From NCBI GenBank assembly GCA_004194705.1, contig SADC01000953.1, positions 24,138-88,137 on the forward strand: 64,000 bases of DNA. The letters run 5' to 3'. This document shows positions 46,434-56,546 of the stretch, piece by piece. The position numbers and the translations under genes were made by a program. Each line of letters begins with the position of its first letter. Position 1 is the stretch's first letter. Source of the DNA: Ditylenchus dipsaci. Lineage: Eukaryota; Nematoda; Chromadorea; Rhabditida; Anguinidae. Below the pieces are notes generated by a model. The model searched no databases and had not been told where the DNA came from. It was given only the letters and a program-made list of their open reading frames with translations.

Positions 46434-47213
46434 GGCTGAAGATGGTCTCCACCAGAAGAGTGTGCGCTAAGCAAAATGGTCTGGCTCTCTCGGGAATACG
46501 TCAAGACGCAGCCAAGAAAAGATGGAAAGATAATGAACGCTCGACGCTAGCTAAGAAAAGAGCAGGTGATCAAGCGAAGAAAGCAGGAAAGATACGTCTG
46601 GGTAAGCTATTTTTCTTGTTCTACCTGGAACAGATGAATGCGGATGACTATGGCGACAATGATCAAATGGATGACATCAAGCTTGAACAGGGTGAAGAAG
46701 ATGGAGTGCGTGTGGCTTCCGTCGAGGTAAAACTTTTCCACCTGATACAGGGGCGTACGCTGGGGCAGGGGGGGGGGGGGCACGTGCCCCCCCCTCCGTC
46801 AGATTTTCCGAAAACGGTGTAGGTAAAATGGCCTGAAATGGCCTGGTGTCCCCCCCGTCAGAAATTCCTGCGTACGCCACTGACCTGATATAACACCATT
46901 TATGGCGTTTGTCACACACTTGTCCATACATATCTGAATTACTTATTTTTAGCAAGTTCAGAAGACTGCCATCACTAAACGAGTCACTGTTCCATTCATG
47001 ACCAGGTATGTAAAAGCCAGAATTCTCGTTACTCAACCTCTGTAGATCGTTATGTAAGTACTTTAGCATACTTTCGTGTCCTAATGTGAGCTAACTATGA
47101 CCTTATCCAGGGGTGCTCCGGTTATGGTCGAATTGCTAGGCGAAATAGATCCTTTGGAAATTGCGCTCAAAGAGCTCACGGACAAATTGATTCCGATCAT
47201 CATACGCCGCTAA
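46434..47213 (+). CDS. Unidentified small basic/acidic protein, three exons
   Basis: Exons 46434-46726 (ATG at 46442), 46953-47005 and 47111-47213 (TAA), all GT-AG and in phase, about 146 residues. The first exon has a Lys/Arg-rich half (residues 1-52, [18 protein letters not shown]) then an acidic half ([14 protein letters not shown]...EQGEEDG). The last exon ends in a predicted helix ([20 protein letters not shown]) and IIIRR. Basic patches could be nuclear localisation signals. The exon start may be an acceptor (TTTTAG directly precedes it), so an upstream exon is possible. Family not recognised. A MITE sits in the first intron. Confidence 0.55.
46745..46885. mobile_element. Short inverted-repeat MITE with CAGGGGCGTACGC end
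   Basis: Left CAGGGGCGTACGCTGG, right CCTGCGTACGCCACTG; interior GTAGGTAAAATGGCCTG and poly-G/C tracts. A related GGCCATTTTACCTACACCG stretch is at 11.14-11.21 kb. Lies in intron 1 of the 46.4-kb gene. Confidence 0.55.
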
Positions 47214-48037
47214 CTACCAGATGGAAGTTTCGAAGATTATGCGTTGATGAATTGCAAATTCTTGATTAGTGAGGAAATATCGTTTGAATATAAATCCTTT
47301 GTTTTCGATGGAAATTAGCTATATAGATGTGTGCTGAGTTGTTTCGTCCAAATAAACTTGTTTCCGATTGCCTTTTTTCTCGCAGCCTAGTTTGAATCCT
47401 TGATTTCGTGAGAAAATTTGTGTGCAAAAGGCTCGTGAAAAGTCTTGAATGAATTTTTTGCGCCAGCAATATTAGCTGAACCTTTAAAGCTGAGAGTTGA
47501 ATCAAAATTTGCATAAATTAAGCTCAAGATAATAGTTTTTCTCAAAAATATTTAAAAAAATACTCGAAAAATTGTTTAAAAAGAAAAGGAATTTAAAAAC
47601 TACCGAATATTGCAATTTTACGCAAAAAAATCTTGGCGTTTTGTTTAAGTTGAACTACAAGGAAATTCAAATTTTGAAAGGGTGTGGGACCAAGGCAAAT
47701 CGAAAAATTTTTTTTTTCGATTTTTCGGAAACCAAAGTGTTTCCGTGCCTATTCAGAGCACGAGAATCAAAATGGGACGGGTCCTTTCCCTTCAGGAAAA
47801 GTAAATTTTTCGCTAGCTGGGGGGCATTCTATAGTGTTACCAATATTTTTAGTTTTTAACTTCTTTTAAAAATATAATCAGTTGACTTTTATTGAAAAAG
47901 AAGATAAAATTAGCCAGAGGTTCAAGCCAGAAATACTAGGGCCGTTTGTTGTTGTTGTTGTCATCAAGTTAGGTTTTTTATACTGCAAATGAGCCATCAA
48001 TAACTTTTTTAGTTTGACTTCAACAATCTGATTATTA
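47214..48037. other. Intergenic, no gene seen
   Basis: AT-rich. The minus-strand open frame across 47.27-47.51 kb has no splice or composition support. TTGTTGTTGTTGTCATC is a short simple repeat at about 47950. Confidence 0.4.
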
Positions 48038-48439
48038 ATGAATATTCATGGTCGTCTGCCACATCTATTATTTTTGCTGGCGCTGATTTCTGCGTTTGAA
48101 ACTGATTTTTACAAAATTTTGGGAATAGCTAACAATGCGACTGTCCCTCAAATCACAGCAGCTTACCGACGATTAGCTTTAATCAAACACCCTGACAAGA
48201 ATCTCAATGATGCCACCGCACATTTGAAATTTACTGAACTTTCACAAGCCTATTCTACCTTGATTGAAAAAAGTTTTCGACATCTCTATGACACTAAAGA
48301 TTGGCAAAGCTCTGCTGAAAAGCATGAGTCTAAGAGATCTGTCGGAGCGGCTGTGTTACAATCAATAATTTGGGGATTGTTGGTGCAACCATTCCACAAC
48401 TTTTTGACAAATTCAAAGATTTTAGACGAGAAACATCAG
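48038..48439 (+). CDS. J-domain (HSP40) protein of the secretory pathway, first exon
   Basis: ATG at 48038 gives a hydrophobic signal peptide (residues about 7-20, LPHLLFLLALISAF) directly followed by a J domain (about 23-90: DFYKILGI, AAYRRLALIKHPDKN with the HPD motif that stimulates HSP70 ATPase, FTELSQAYSTL). A hydrophobic patch, LQSIIWGLLVQPF, follows. This layout matches ER-lumen or ER-membrane J proteins (ERdj/DNAJB9- or DNAJC-like), which work with BiP in folding or degradation. The exon ends at a CAG-GTAAAT donor at 48439; no further exon could be found in the repeat-rich 48.4-49.6 kb. Confidence 0.7.
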
Positions 48440-49589
48440 GTAAATTTTCGACCTTACTTGGAATTCCCCCCCCCCCAATAAAATTTTTTTGAAAAAGTTT
48501 CCAAACACCTATGTCAACTCAAAATCGCCTCAGGCGTCTGAAAAAAGGCATCTTTTTAAAAAATCACTCTAAAGTAACCTTGGTTACTTTTAAAACATTG
48601 TTTAACATTTTCCTTTCCGGACAGTACTCGTACCTTCAACTTTAACCGCCTTATATCCCTTTAAAAATTATCAAAAAGGGTAATTTTGGTTAGTCCAAAT
48701 TTTTCTAATTTTCATTGACTAGAACACATGAATAAAGTCTCTTTCACTTTTGAGGCAATTTTAGCTCTATATAGGGTGTTTGGAACACTTTCAAAAAAAG
48801 TTGATTAAGGGGGGGGGATATCCAAGTAGCGCCAAAATTTTCAACAATTAACGCTTATATTGATGTATCATGGTTAGGTGGTGGGTGCTACTGGGAAGGT
48901 GCAGCGCCTTTTTGCATAGGTGTTTGCCCAAAATTCTGGTAAATGGTACGTGAAAGTTCTGGTGGAGCAAACGAGAAGGACCCTGACGATTAATATCATA
49001 CTGTAATTTTATCGCTATTATAATGACTTGTCTGAAAAAAGTACTTGAACTGATAACTTTAGGAAACAATTAGTTTTTGTTTCTTTGTGTATTTCTACTA
49101 TACTACTTGACTTGTGTGTGAATCTGCACTAATGGGTCGATGTCATTACAGTCGAGTGTCTAAATAGAGTGACAGACCCCAAAAGCTCGTTCCCGCCTTG
49201 GCTCCGACACTTTTTCACTTTGGTTTTTGAAATATTCTGCTAAGCCTAATTCGTCAGTCTGATCGTGGTTTTCAGATAGATGGTTAATACTTTTGGTGAA
49301 TGCAATCTCCCGCTTTTATTAATGACATAGACTCAATAGTAGACCTAATAAACATAAAATTTGTACACAAAGAATTGACAAATAATAAACCTCCTGTTCT
49401 TATTGCTTGCGTAAAACTCGCAAATCAAATCTGGTTGTATCCAAATGTAGAATGCGCAAGTGCAGAGTCTGCGATTAAAAATCCGCAAATGTGGAAACCG
49501 CAAGTGTGGAGTCCGCAAGTGAACGTCCGCAAATGTGGAACCGCAAGTGTGGAGTCCGCAAGTGATAATCCGCACAAAAAATCACTCCT
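48440..49589. repeat. Intron or intergenic repeats after the J-domain exon
   Basis: 48.47-48.83 kb is an inverted repeat (GTTTCCAAACACCTATGTC / ATATAGGGTGTTTGGAACAC) related to 43.0-43.5 kb. 49150-49265 is the left third of a pogo-like word MITE (TA-CAGTCGAGTGTCTAAATAG, GCTCGTTCCCGCC). 49440-49575 is a degenerate direct array of CCGCAAGTGTGGAGT. No exon supported. Confidence 0.5.
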
Positions 49590-52470
49590 GGGGCCTAGCA
49601 GACTATTGAAAAGTGAAAAATGCAAAATTGAAAATGAAAAAATTGAAAAATGAAAATTCTCAAGCAGACTAATATTCGAAAAAATTGAAAATGAAAAAGT
49701 GAATAATGAAAAATTGAAAATTTTTTCATTTTCAACAGACTATTGAAAAATTGAAAAGTGAAAAGTGAAAATTTTTTCAATTTTTCATGAACAATTGATG
49801 ACCGGTCATCCCGTCATCAAATTTTTCAGAATTTTAAATAGCTTAATTCTGGGGGCTATTTTAGTGCGCTGAACACGATTTTGGGCTCGAGATTGTTGTG
49901 TTTTTGTGATAAGAACAAGTAGTAAAATTGCTTTATTGCTTTTACTTCAGGCGATGTCTGCAGCGAAGCAGTGATAACAGCAATGAAAATGGTGCTATTG
50001 CGTTCGAGGTGTTTTAACTAAAAGGCACATTTGGTAAACATTTTTTTTGGTAAAGGCACATGTGGTAAGAAAACTTTTTGGTAAAAGCACTTTTTTCGTG
50101 GATATTTTCGGGTGGTATATCTTTTTGTCATAGAGTTCTTGTTTTTTGGCCATAAGATCTTATTGGCTGTTTTGGTCACAGAGACACCTGTTTTCGGAGG
50201 CACTGGACGTTTTTCGCAATTATTTAAAAGCACTTTAATGCTTCTCGTCGAACCCCGTTGAGCACTAAGTGACAGGACTTTTCAGTGGCGGTTTGGGTGA
50301 ATTTACCCCTACTCTGGAGTTACCTGGATATAAACCTGTCCGGGCAGGAGTAAGAATGCGGCAAAATCACATTGCGCACAAATTAAATTGCGGCAAAATC
50401 AGATTGCGGCAAATCGCGACAATTCAATTGCGGCAAAATCAAATTGCGACAATTCAAATTGCGGCAAAATCAAATTGCGACAATTCAATTGCGGCAAAAA
50501 TCAAATTGCGACAATTCAAATTGCGGCAAAATCAAATGCGACATTTCAAATTGCGGCAAAATCAAATTGCGGCAATTCAAATTGCGGCAAAATCAAATTG
50601 CGGCATAAGTGGGAGGGTCACATGGGCTGCTATTTGGGTTGATCGTTATTTTAGGTGTTGTTATACATGGTTAGCTATGTTCTAATGTTGAATTTAGTAG
50701 ATTTAGTAAAGCAATTATGGGTGCTGGTCAAGATTCGACACTTTTGGTGTCAAACAGCACATTATGCTGTTCGATTGTTGCTGATTTTTGTACAGCTAGT
50801 AAATTTTTTGGTTTCTAGCAAAATATCATCTCACAAACAAGCCTGTTAGACGGCAGCTTATTGAGACCACATAGTGGTGGCAGATTAGCATTACTTGGAA
50901 GTTTCAAATTTGATTACCGCAATTCAAACTGTCGCAATATGATTTGCCGCAATTTGATTTTGCCGCTTTGAATTGTCGCAATTTGATTTTGTCGCAATTT
51001 GAATTGCCGCAATTTGAATTGTCGGAATTTGATTTTTGCCGCAAGTTGAATTGTCGCAATTTGATTTTGCCGCAATTTGAATTGTCGCAATTTGATTTTT
51101 GTCGCAATTTGAATTGCCGCAATTTTGAATTGTCGGAATTTGATTTTGCCGCAATTTGAATTGTCGCAATTTGATTTTGCCGCAATTTGAATTGTCGCAA
51201 TTTGATTTGTCGCAATTTGAATTGCCGGCAAAATTGAATTGTTCGGAATTTGATTTTGCCGCAATTTGAATTGTCGCAATTTGAATTGCCGCAATTTGAA
51301 TTGTCGCAATTTGATTTGCCGCAATTTGAATGTCGCAATTTGATTTTGGTCGCAATTGAATTGCCGCAATTTGAATTGTCGGAATTTGATTTTGCCGCAA
51401 TTTGAATGTCGCAATTTGAATGTCGCAATTTGATTTTGCCGCAATTTGAATTGTCGCAATTTGACTTTTGTCGCAATTTGAATTGTCGCAATTTGAATTG
51501 TCGGAATTTCATTTGCCGCAATTTGAATTGTCGCAATCTGATTTGCCGCGCAATCTGATTTTGCCGCAATTTGATTGGTCGCAATGTGATTTGCCGCATC
51601 TTACTCCTGCCCACCTGTCCAGGTGGTAGCCACCCCAGGTTTGGAGTTGGGTAAGGTAAAATCGCACTTTTGGTCTTAACAAGCCCAATTCCTCTCAAAT
51701 TTTTAAGGTTTGGAAAAATGGATTTTTTTTATTTAAATACCTTTTTTATTTTTAAGCATCCAGGTGGATATCCACCTGACCAGTGGTACCTTGAAGTTGG
51801 AGTGTGTAAAATCGCAATTTCGGACTTAATAAACCCAATTCCTCTCACACAATTTTAGTAAGAAAAAATGGTTTATTTTTGTTATAAAGAAATTTTAATT
51901 TTGTAGGCCATCCAGTGGACATCCACCTGACCAGGATTTAACCACCACACCGTTTTGGGTTTGCGTGGGTGAAATATTGATTTTTGTCCTGACAAACCTA
52001 ATCTAACACATAATTTTAAGTTAGAAAAATGAGTATAATTAAAGATTTTAATGGAGGAAATAGATATAGAAACCCGGAAGAAAGAAAGGGAAAGAGAAGA
52101 AAAAGTAGGAATAAGAAGGTCTTTGTGACAAAAACAACTACAAAGTGCCTTATAAAAAATTACCAAAATATGCCTTTACCAAAAAATTTTTCACCAAATG
52201 TTTTTTACCAACAGTTTTTTTACCAAATGTGCCTTTTACCAAATATTTCTTTACCTTTTTCGGTATAGCCCCCCCCCCCCCCCAAAACAGCCCCGTACAG
52301 CCCCAAAAAATACAATGCGCAAAATGAAAATTTTCAGTGAAAATGAAACATTGAAAAATGCTTAGTCTGCTTGAAAAGTGAGAAATTTTCACTTTCCATT
52401 TCAATTTTTTTTTTCATTTTCATTTTTTAATTTTCATGAAATTTTTCATTTTTCAATAGTCTGCTACCCC
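49590..52470. mobile_element. Composite element with GGGGCCTAGCAGACTATT ends, copy 2
   Basis: Collinear with 14774-16263: same ends, same GAAAATTGAAAA runs, ATGACCGGTCATCCCGTCAT, GGTAAAGGCACATGTGG, TGGATATAAACCTGTCC, and GTGGACATCCACCTGACCAGG. Longer because a 1.27-kb fold-back element is inserted after ACCTGTCC, and one extra CATCCAGGTGGATATCCACC unit is present. Its many small indels against copy 1 suggest both are old. Confidence 0.7.
50342..51612. mobile_element. Fold-back element, inverted TTGCGGCAAAATC arrays, 8-bp TSD
   Basis: Ends GGGCAGGAGTAAG and CTTACTCCTGCCC, exact 8-bp duplication ACCTGTCC (50334-50341, 51613-51620). The left arm is about 10 copies and the right arm more than 25 inverted copies of a 15-16 bp unit alternating CAAATTGCGGCAAAAT and CAAATTGCGACAATT. 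The middle (about 50608-50900) is non-repetitive with no clear gene. The unoccupied site is preserved in copy 1 of the host element (15505-15512 once only). The long open frames in this block are artefacts of the repeat. Confidence 0.85.
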
Positions 52471-53930
52471 GGTGAACATCTTATTTACAACTACTGACTG
52501 AAACTACGAAAGGCGTATAATAGATTTGAATTATATCTTCTATCTAAGCGGTGATAGTTCGGTGCCATGGCATTTCGTCCAAAATTTCAATTCGTCCAAA
52601 AGTCAATACGTCCAAAAAGTCAGTTCGTCCAAACTGCAATTCGTCCAATTTGAGCAAAAAGAAGTCCTTTAAAATATTTACCCATTGTATTGATTGATTC
52701 ACTTACACCTACTGTAAGCGCCAATATTTAGGCCGTTGTTTTCTTTAAGTATCATTGTTTCTCTTTAAGTATCACACTAAATACGACGTGTTTTGAATTG
52801 CCACTGAGTACTACGCGGTCTGAAACTATTCGAGAGCTGGAGTTTCTGCAATCTAATAGATTGATTATTGTAGAAATTATAAAACTTTTGACAGATTTAG
52901 GGATTATTGTGCCAAAATTCTTCAAAACATGGTATAAAAAGATTTATGTAATATGTTTCGACTAATTTGTAAAATAACACGTGAATAAATATGAAAAAAC
53001 ATTTTCCTGGTTTAAGGAGGAACTTAAAAAATATTAGTTTAAGTTATTTTACTTTTTAGTGGAAATAACCATGCTCATATTTATTCGCAGATTTTAATCC
53101 GCGGGATTTTATCCATATCCACGATATTTCTATCCGTGATTGTTACTACGGGTTTTTATCCGGATTTTTCTATCCGCGGATTTTATCCGTTCATTATTAC
53201 TACCACCCTGATATCTGGTTCTGATTTTTTTCAAAAAGTCGGCTGCAACCCTGGTATAGATGTTTCCCATAAATGAAACTCTAAAAGAGTTAGATATGCT
53301 CTAAATGTATACATATATAACACTCAAGAGTACTTATTTAGATTCTAAGTGTATTTTGGCCGAATGTGCTTTTTTTGAAACGTAGGAAGGCTCGGAATAC
53401 AAACTCAAATTTTTGATAACATTTTTGACAGTAGTGTACAATATCTCTCCCGACAGTGAATTTTTCCTTATAACGCCGTAGTGAAAAGTACCCAAATATT
53501 GGTACAGACCCCGGAAAAAGGCGTGCCTATAAAAGATAAATTAGAGAAATGCCCAATGAACTATTTGATAAAACAGACATTTGGTCAAATAAGGATTTGC
53601 TCAAATAACATATTTGCTCAATCAATTGTTTCAATTTCTAATTGTTTGGGCCAATCGTATATTGGTCTCTTTACTTGTTTGGTAAAAAATTGGTCTAAAG
53701 TACACTATTGAGGTAGCTCAAAATGCGCTTTTTTCAAGGTAAAGTATTCCATAGGCCCTGGAAACAATAGAAACGGCAGAAAAAATGTGTGGGAAGGGCA
53801 TTTTTCGAAAAAAAATAATTTTTCGTTTGCCTTGGTCCCCTGTGGTTCTGCTGGTATTTTACCTTGGCCCCCCCCTATGTTTTTTTGGTCATTTTTGACT
53901 TGACCACATCTGGTTGGAACCCTAAAAAAA
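52471..53930. other. No gene; short word arrays
   Basis: 52.57-52.66 kb has five or six direct copies of TTCGTCCAAA; 53.08-53.20 kb repeats TTTTATCCGCGGAT-type words. 53.52-53.70 kb (GGCGTGCCTATAAAAGATAAATT, TTGATAAAACAGACATTTGG) recurs inverted at 57.88-58.05 kb, so it is one arm of a large inverted repeat around the 54-57.8 kb block. Confidence 0.45.
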
Positions 53931-54190
53931 TGGAATTTGAAACATAGTTTTGTTAACTGGGGCCTACCGCATAAAGAAACTCCGATATGCAGTGCTTTTT
54001 TATGCATCCAGAGTCACTTTCGAGTGATTGGTGTCTAAGGTACGTGGTGTGCGCATCTCAACCCCAAGCAACCAAGCCCCTGCGCCCCCTTTCGGGTGCG
54101 AGGGGGCTGGTTGGTTAGAGATGCGCGCACTCACTTACCTTAGACATGATTTTTAACAAGACTCTGATAAAAAATGCAATACAGGCTTTT
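53930..54190. repeat. GC-core hairpin repeat, copy e
   Basis: Core 54032-54148: GTCTAAGGTACGTGG, AACCAAGCCCCTGCGCCCCC, GCGCGCACTCACTTACCTTAG. Left arm GGGGCCTACCGCATAAAGAAAC; right arm differs from copies c and d. Confidence 0.65.
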
Positions 54191-55136
54191 TTGCCCAGTT
54201 CCAGTGACCAAAACCAGGTAAAATACCAAAAACCATGGGAACCAAGGCAAAAATGACCAAAAACCACAGGGGGGACCAAGGCAAACGAAAAATTTTTTTT
54301 TCGAAAAATGCCCTTCCACACTTTTTTCTGCCGTTTCTATCGTTTCCAGGGCCTATGGGATACTTAAACCTAAAGAAAAAACGCATTTTTGAGCTACCCA
54401 AATAGTGTACTCCTGCCAAGAATGCTCTTTTGGTCTAAATACTCCTTTGATCTAAAGCAGACCTGTGCAGGAGCTTGCTTGGAAACCTACATCACTCTTC
54501 TCAAGTGGGATAGGAATCTCCAATATCCTTACTTCTCCATGCTGACATTTAGGATGTTTCCAGCAAACATTTTCATGCAACTTCAATACAGTATTATACA
54601 GTATCGGCTAGCCAAAGAATAGTTTTGCATCGTTTTTTAGTGACAGTGGCCTATGCACCAACGAAGCCAGGTGGTAATCGCATTTTTAATTTTTCGTAAA
54701 CCATGTTAAATGACTCCTAAGTGATTTCTTATATGCTAAAAACGCTGAGAAAGTTATTTTGTGACACTTTTCCACACATAAAAAATCGATTTTTTCAAAA
54801 AAAAAAATTTTTTGACCAAATCGACATTTTGTCTTGGGGACCAAGGTAAATCACCTTGTATCAAGGTATTTCTACCCCGTTTTGGTCACTGGAGCTGGGC
54901 GAATAATAGTCCTCTTTATATATTTCCCATCAAGAGTCTTGCTCGGAATATAGTCTAAGGTAAGTGAGCGCGCGCATCTCTAACCAACCAAGCCCCTGCG
55001 CCCCCGAAGATGGCGCAGGGGCTTGGTTGCTTGGGGTTGAGATGCGCACACCACGTACCTTAGACATAATTCGAGCAAGACCTTGATGGGAAAATATATA
55101 AAGAGACTATTATTTCGCCCAGCTCCAGTGACCAAA

Positions 55137-55148
55137 CGGGTAAACGGC

Positions 55149-55187
<39 letters not shown>

Positions 55188-55767
55188 CCGCTTAATTTTA
55201 AGCTTTGCGCTTAGTTAAAGGTGTTGGAGAATGGATAATTGATTGGGGCATAACTTGTCCGTCGTTCTGGAGATCCGACTACGGTCGCCAGAATAACCGC
55301 AAAACGGTGAAATGATCTAGCCGAAGGGGTGGACCGCCACCGGAAAGCGAAACTGAACGGTCTTCCAGAGTAAATCTCTGGTTTTGGATGGTCGGGCGCT
55401 GCGTCTCCAATATATTGCTTCACGGAAAGCAAAACGGCACAGTGGGTGTCTTTAACGGTAAGGATTCAGGGAGGGTTCACCCGAACTGGCGTGGGTTAAC
55501 AGCCTGCAATTTTTGCTTCGCCTGGCTTGTGGGGAGCATGCTTACGGATACCTGCGGCCCTGCGCGTGCTGTTCGAAAGGACTAGGGGCGAAAGATGTTC
55601 CCGTGGCGTCTCAGCTACCGAAAAGGCGTGAAACTTCCACTGGGAGGGGCTCTGGGCAGCTGCGTGCGCAAGCGTGTGAGCACCAGGCCAAGCAACCGGG
55701 TCGGCGGCGACGCCGATTCCTCATCTCTGAGCTAGGGGCGCGCATGAATGGATTAACGAGATTCCCA

Positions 55768-55817
<50 letters not shown>

Positions 55818-55823
55818 TGAACT

Positions 55824-55862
<39 letters not shown>

Positions 55863-55878
55863 TGACTTTGTGAAGAAT
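55137..55878 (+). rRNA. Fragment of 28S rRNA gene, interrupted (pseudogene in place)
   Basis: 55137-55198 matches the universally conserved helix 69-71 region (GGGTAAACGGCGG, AGTAACTATGACTCTCTTAA, GGTAGCCAAATGCCTCG); the R2 retrotransposon target TTAAGG-TAGCC is intact. 55732-55874 continues the same gene (GCGCGCATGAATGGATTAAC, CCACTGTCCCTATCTACTAT, AGACCCTGTTGAGCTTGACT, TAGTCTGACTTTGTGAAGA). One G is missing from the usual GGCGGGAGTAAC. Both outer ends are abrupt joins to repeat DNA with little or no homology, so this is a displaced fragment and not a working rDNA unit. Confidence 0.9.
55199..55731 (+). ncRNA. About 530-bp insertion in 28S helix 71: candidate intron or rDNA-specific element
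   Basis: In other eukaryotes CCTCG is followed by about 18 bases (TCATCTAATTAGTGACG) before CGCATGAATGG. Here those strands are CGCCGCT and AGGGGCG, which still pair with one mismatch, and about 530 bp lie in the loop. The insert is GC-rich (unlike its AT-rich surroundings) and rich in small hairpins, e.g. TCGGCG-GCGA-CGCCGA (55701-55716, GNRA loop) and CCAGAG/CTCTGG (55365-55381). CCGACTA (55275-55281) can pair with TGGTCGG (55389-55395) as a P7-like helix, but there is too little sequence before it for a full group I core. I cannot show that it is a group I intron; a truncated rDNA retroelement is the main alternative. No long protein frame. Confidence 0.45.
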
Positions 55879-56546
55879 CATAACACCCACGTACCTTAGA
55901 CATAATTCCGAGCTTACTCCTTTGATCTAAAGCAGACCTGTGCAGGAGCTTGCTTGGAAAGCCTATCACTTCTTCTCAAGTTGGGATAGGAATCTCCAAT
56001 ATCCTTACTTCTCCATGCTGACATTTAGGATGTTTTCCAGCAAACATTTTCATGCAACTTCAATACAGTATATCAGTATCGGCTAGGCCAAAGAATAGTT
56101 TGCATCGTTTTTTAGGTGACAGTGGCCTATGCACCAACGAAGCCAGGTGGTAATCGCATTTTTTAATTTTCGTAAACCATGTTTAAATGACTCCTAAGTG
56201 ATTCTTATATGCTAAAAACGCTGAGAAAGTTATTTTGTGACACTTTTCCACATAAAAAATCGATTTTTTTCAAAAAAAAAAATTTTTGACCAAAATCGAC
56301 ATTTTGTCTTGGGGGACCAAGGTAAATCACCTTGTATCAAGGTATTCTACCCCGTTTTGGTCACTGGAGCTGGGCGAATAATAGTCTCTTATATATTTTC
56401 CCATCAAGAGTCTTGCTCGGAATTATGTCTAAGGTAAGTGAGCGCGCGCATCTCTAACCAACCAAGCCCCCTGCGCCCCCGAAGATGGCGCAGGGGCTTG
56501 GTTGCTTGGGGTTGAGATGCGCACACCCACGTACCTTAGACACAAA

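Larger units (their letters stand above)
54437..56546. repeat. Direct duplication of about 640 bp flanking the 28S fragment
   Basis: Unit 1 (54437-55076) and unit 2 (55914-56546) begin TACTCCTTTGATCTAAAGCAGACC and run collinearly through a GC-core hairpin (54953-55068; 56426-56544). They differ by many one- and two-base indels, especially in homopolymers. The 28S rDNA fragment lies between them. This may be a real tandem duplication or partly an assembly effect of long noisy reads. Confidence 0.7.

Noticed and set aside
48038..49653. Second exon of the J-domain gene in 49.30-49.65 kb
   Set aside because: The open frame there overlaps a degenerate CCGCAAGTGTGGAGT array and the start of a composite transposon; no suitable acceptor or conserved sequence.
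50385..51698. Long open frames (up to 264 codons) on both strands rich in NQIATIQIAAKSN and KLRQFKLRQ repeats
   Set aside because: They are translations of a 15-16 bp tandem repeat in inverted arrays; all frames stay open because the unit has no stop and is near a multiple of three.
55169..55200. R2 retrotransposon insertion
   Set aside because: The R2 cleavage site TTAAGG-TAGCC is uninterrupted; the insert starts about 20-30 bases downstream and has no reverse-transcriptase sequence.
55211..55788. Open frames in the 28S region
   Set aside because: Fall in rRNA and its GC-rich insert; GC-rich structured RNA gives chance open frames. No endonuclease motif (LAGLIDADG, GIY-YIG, His-Cys) seen.
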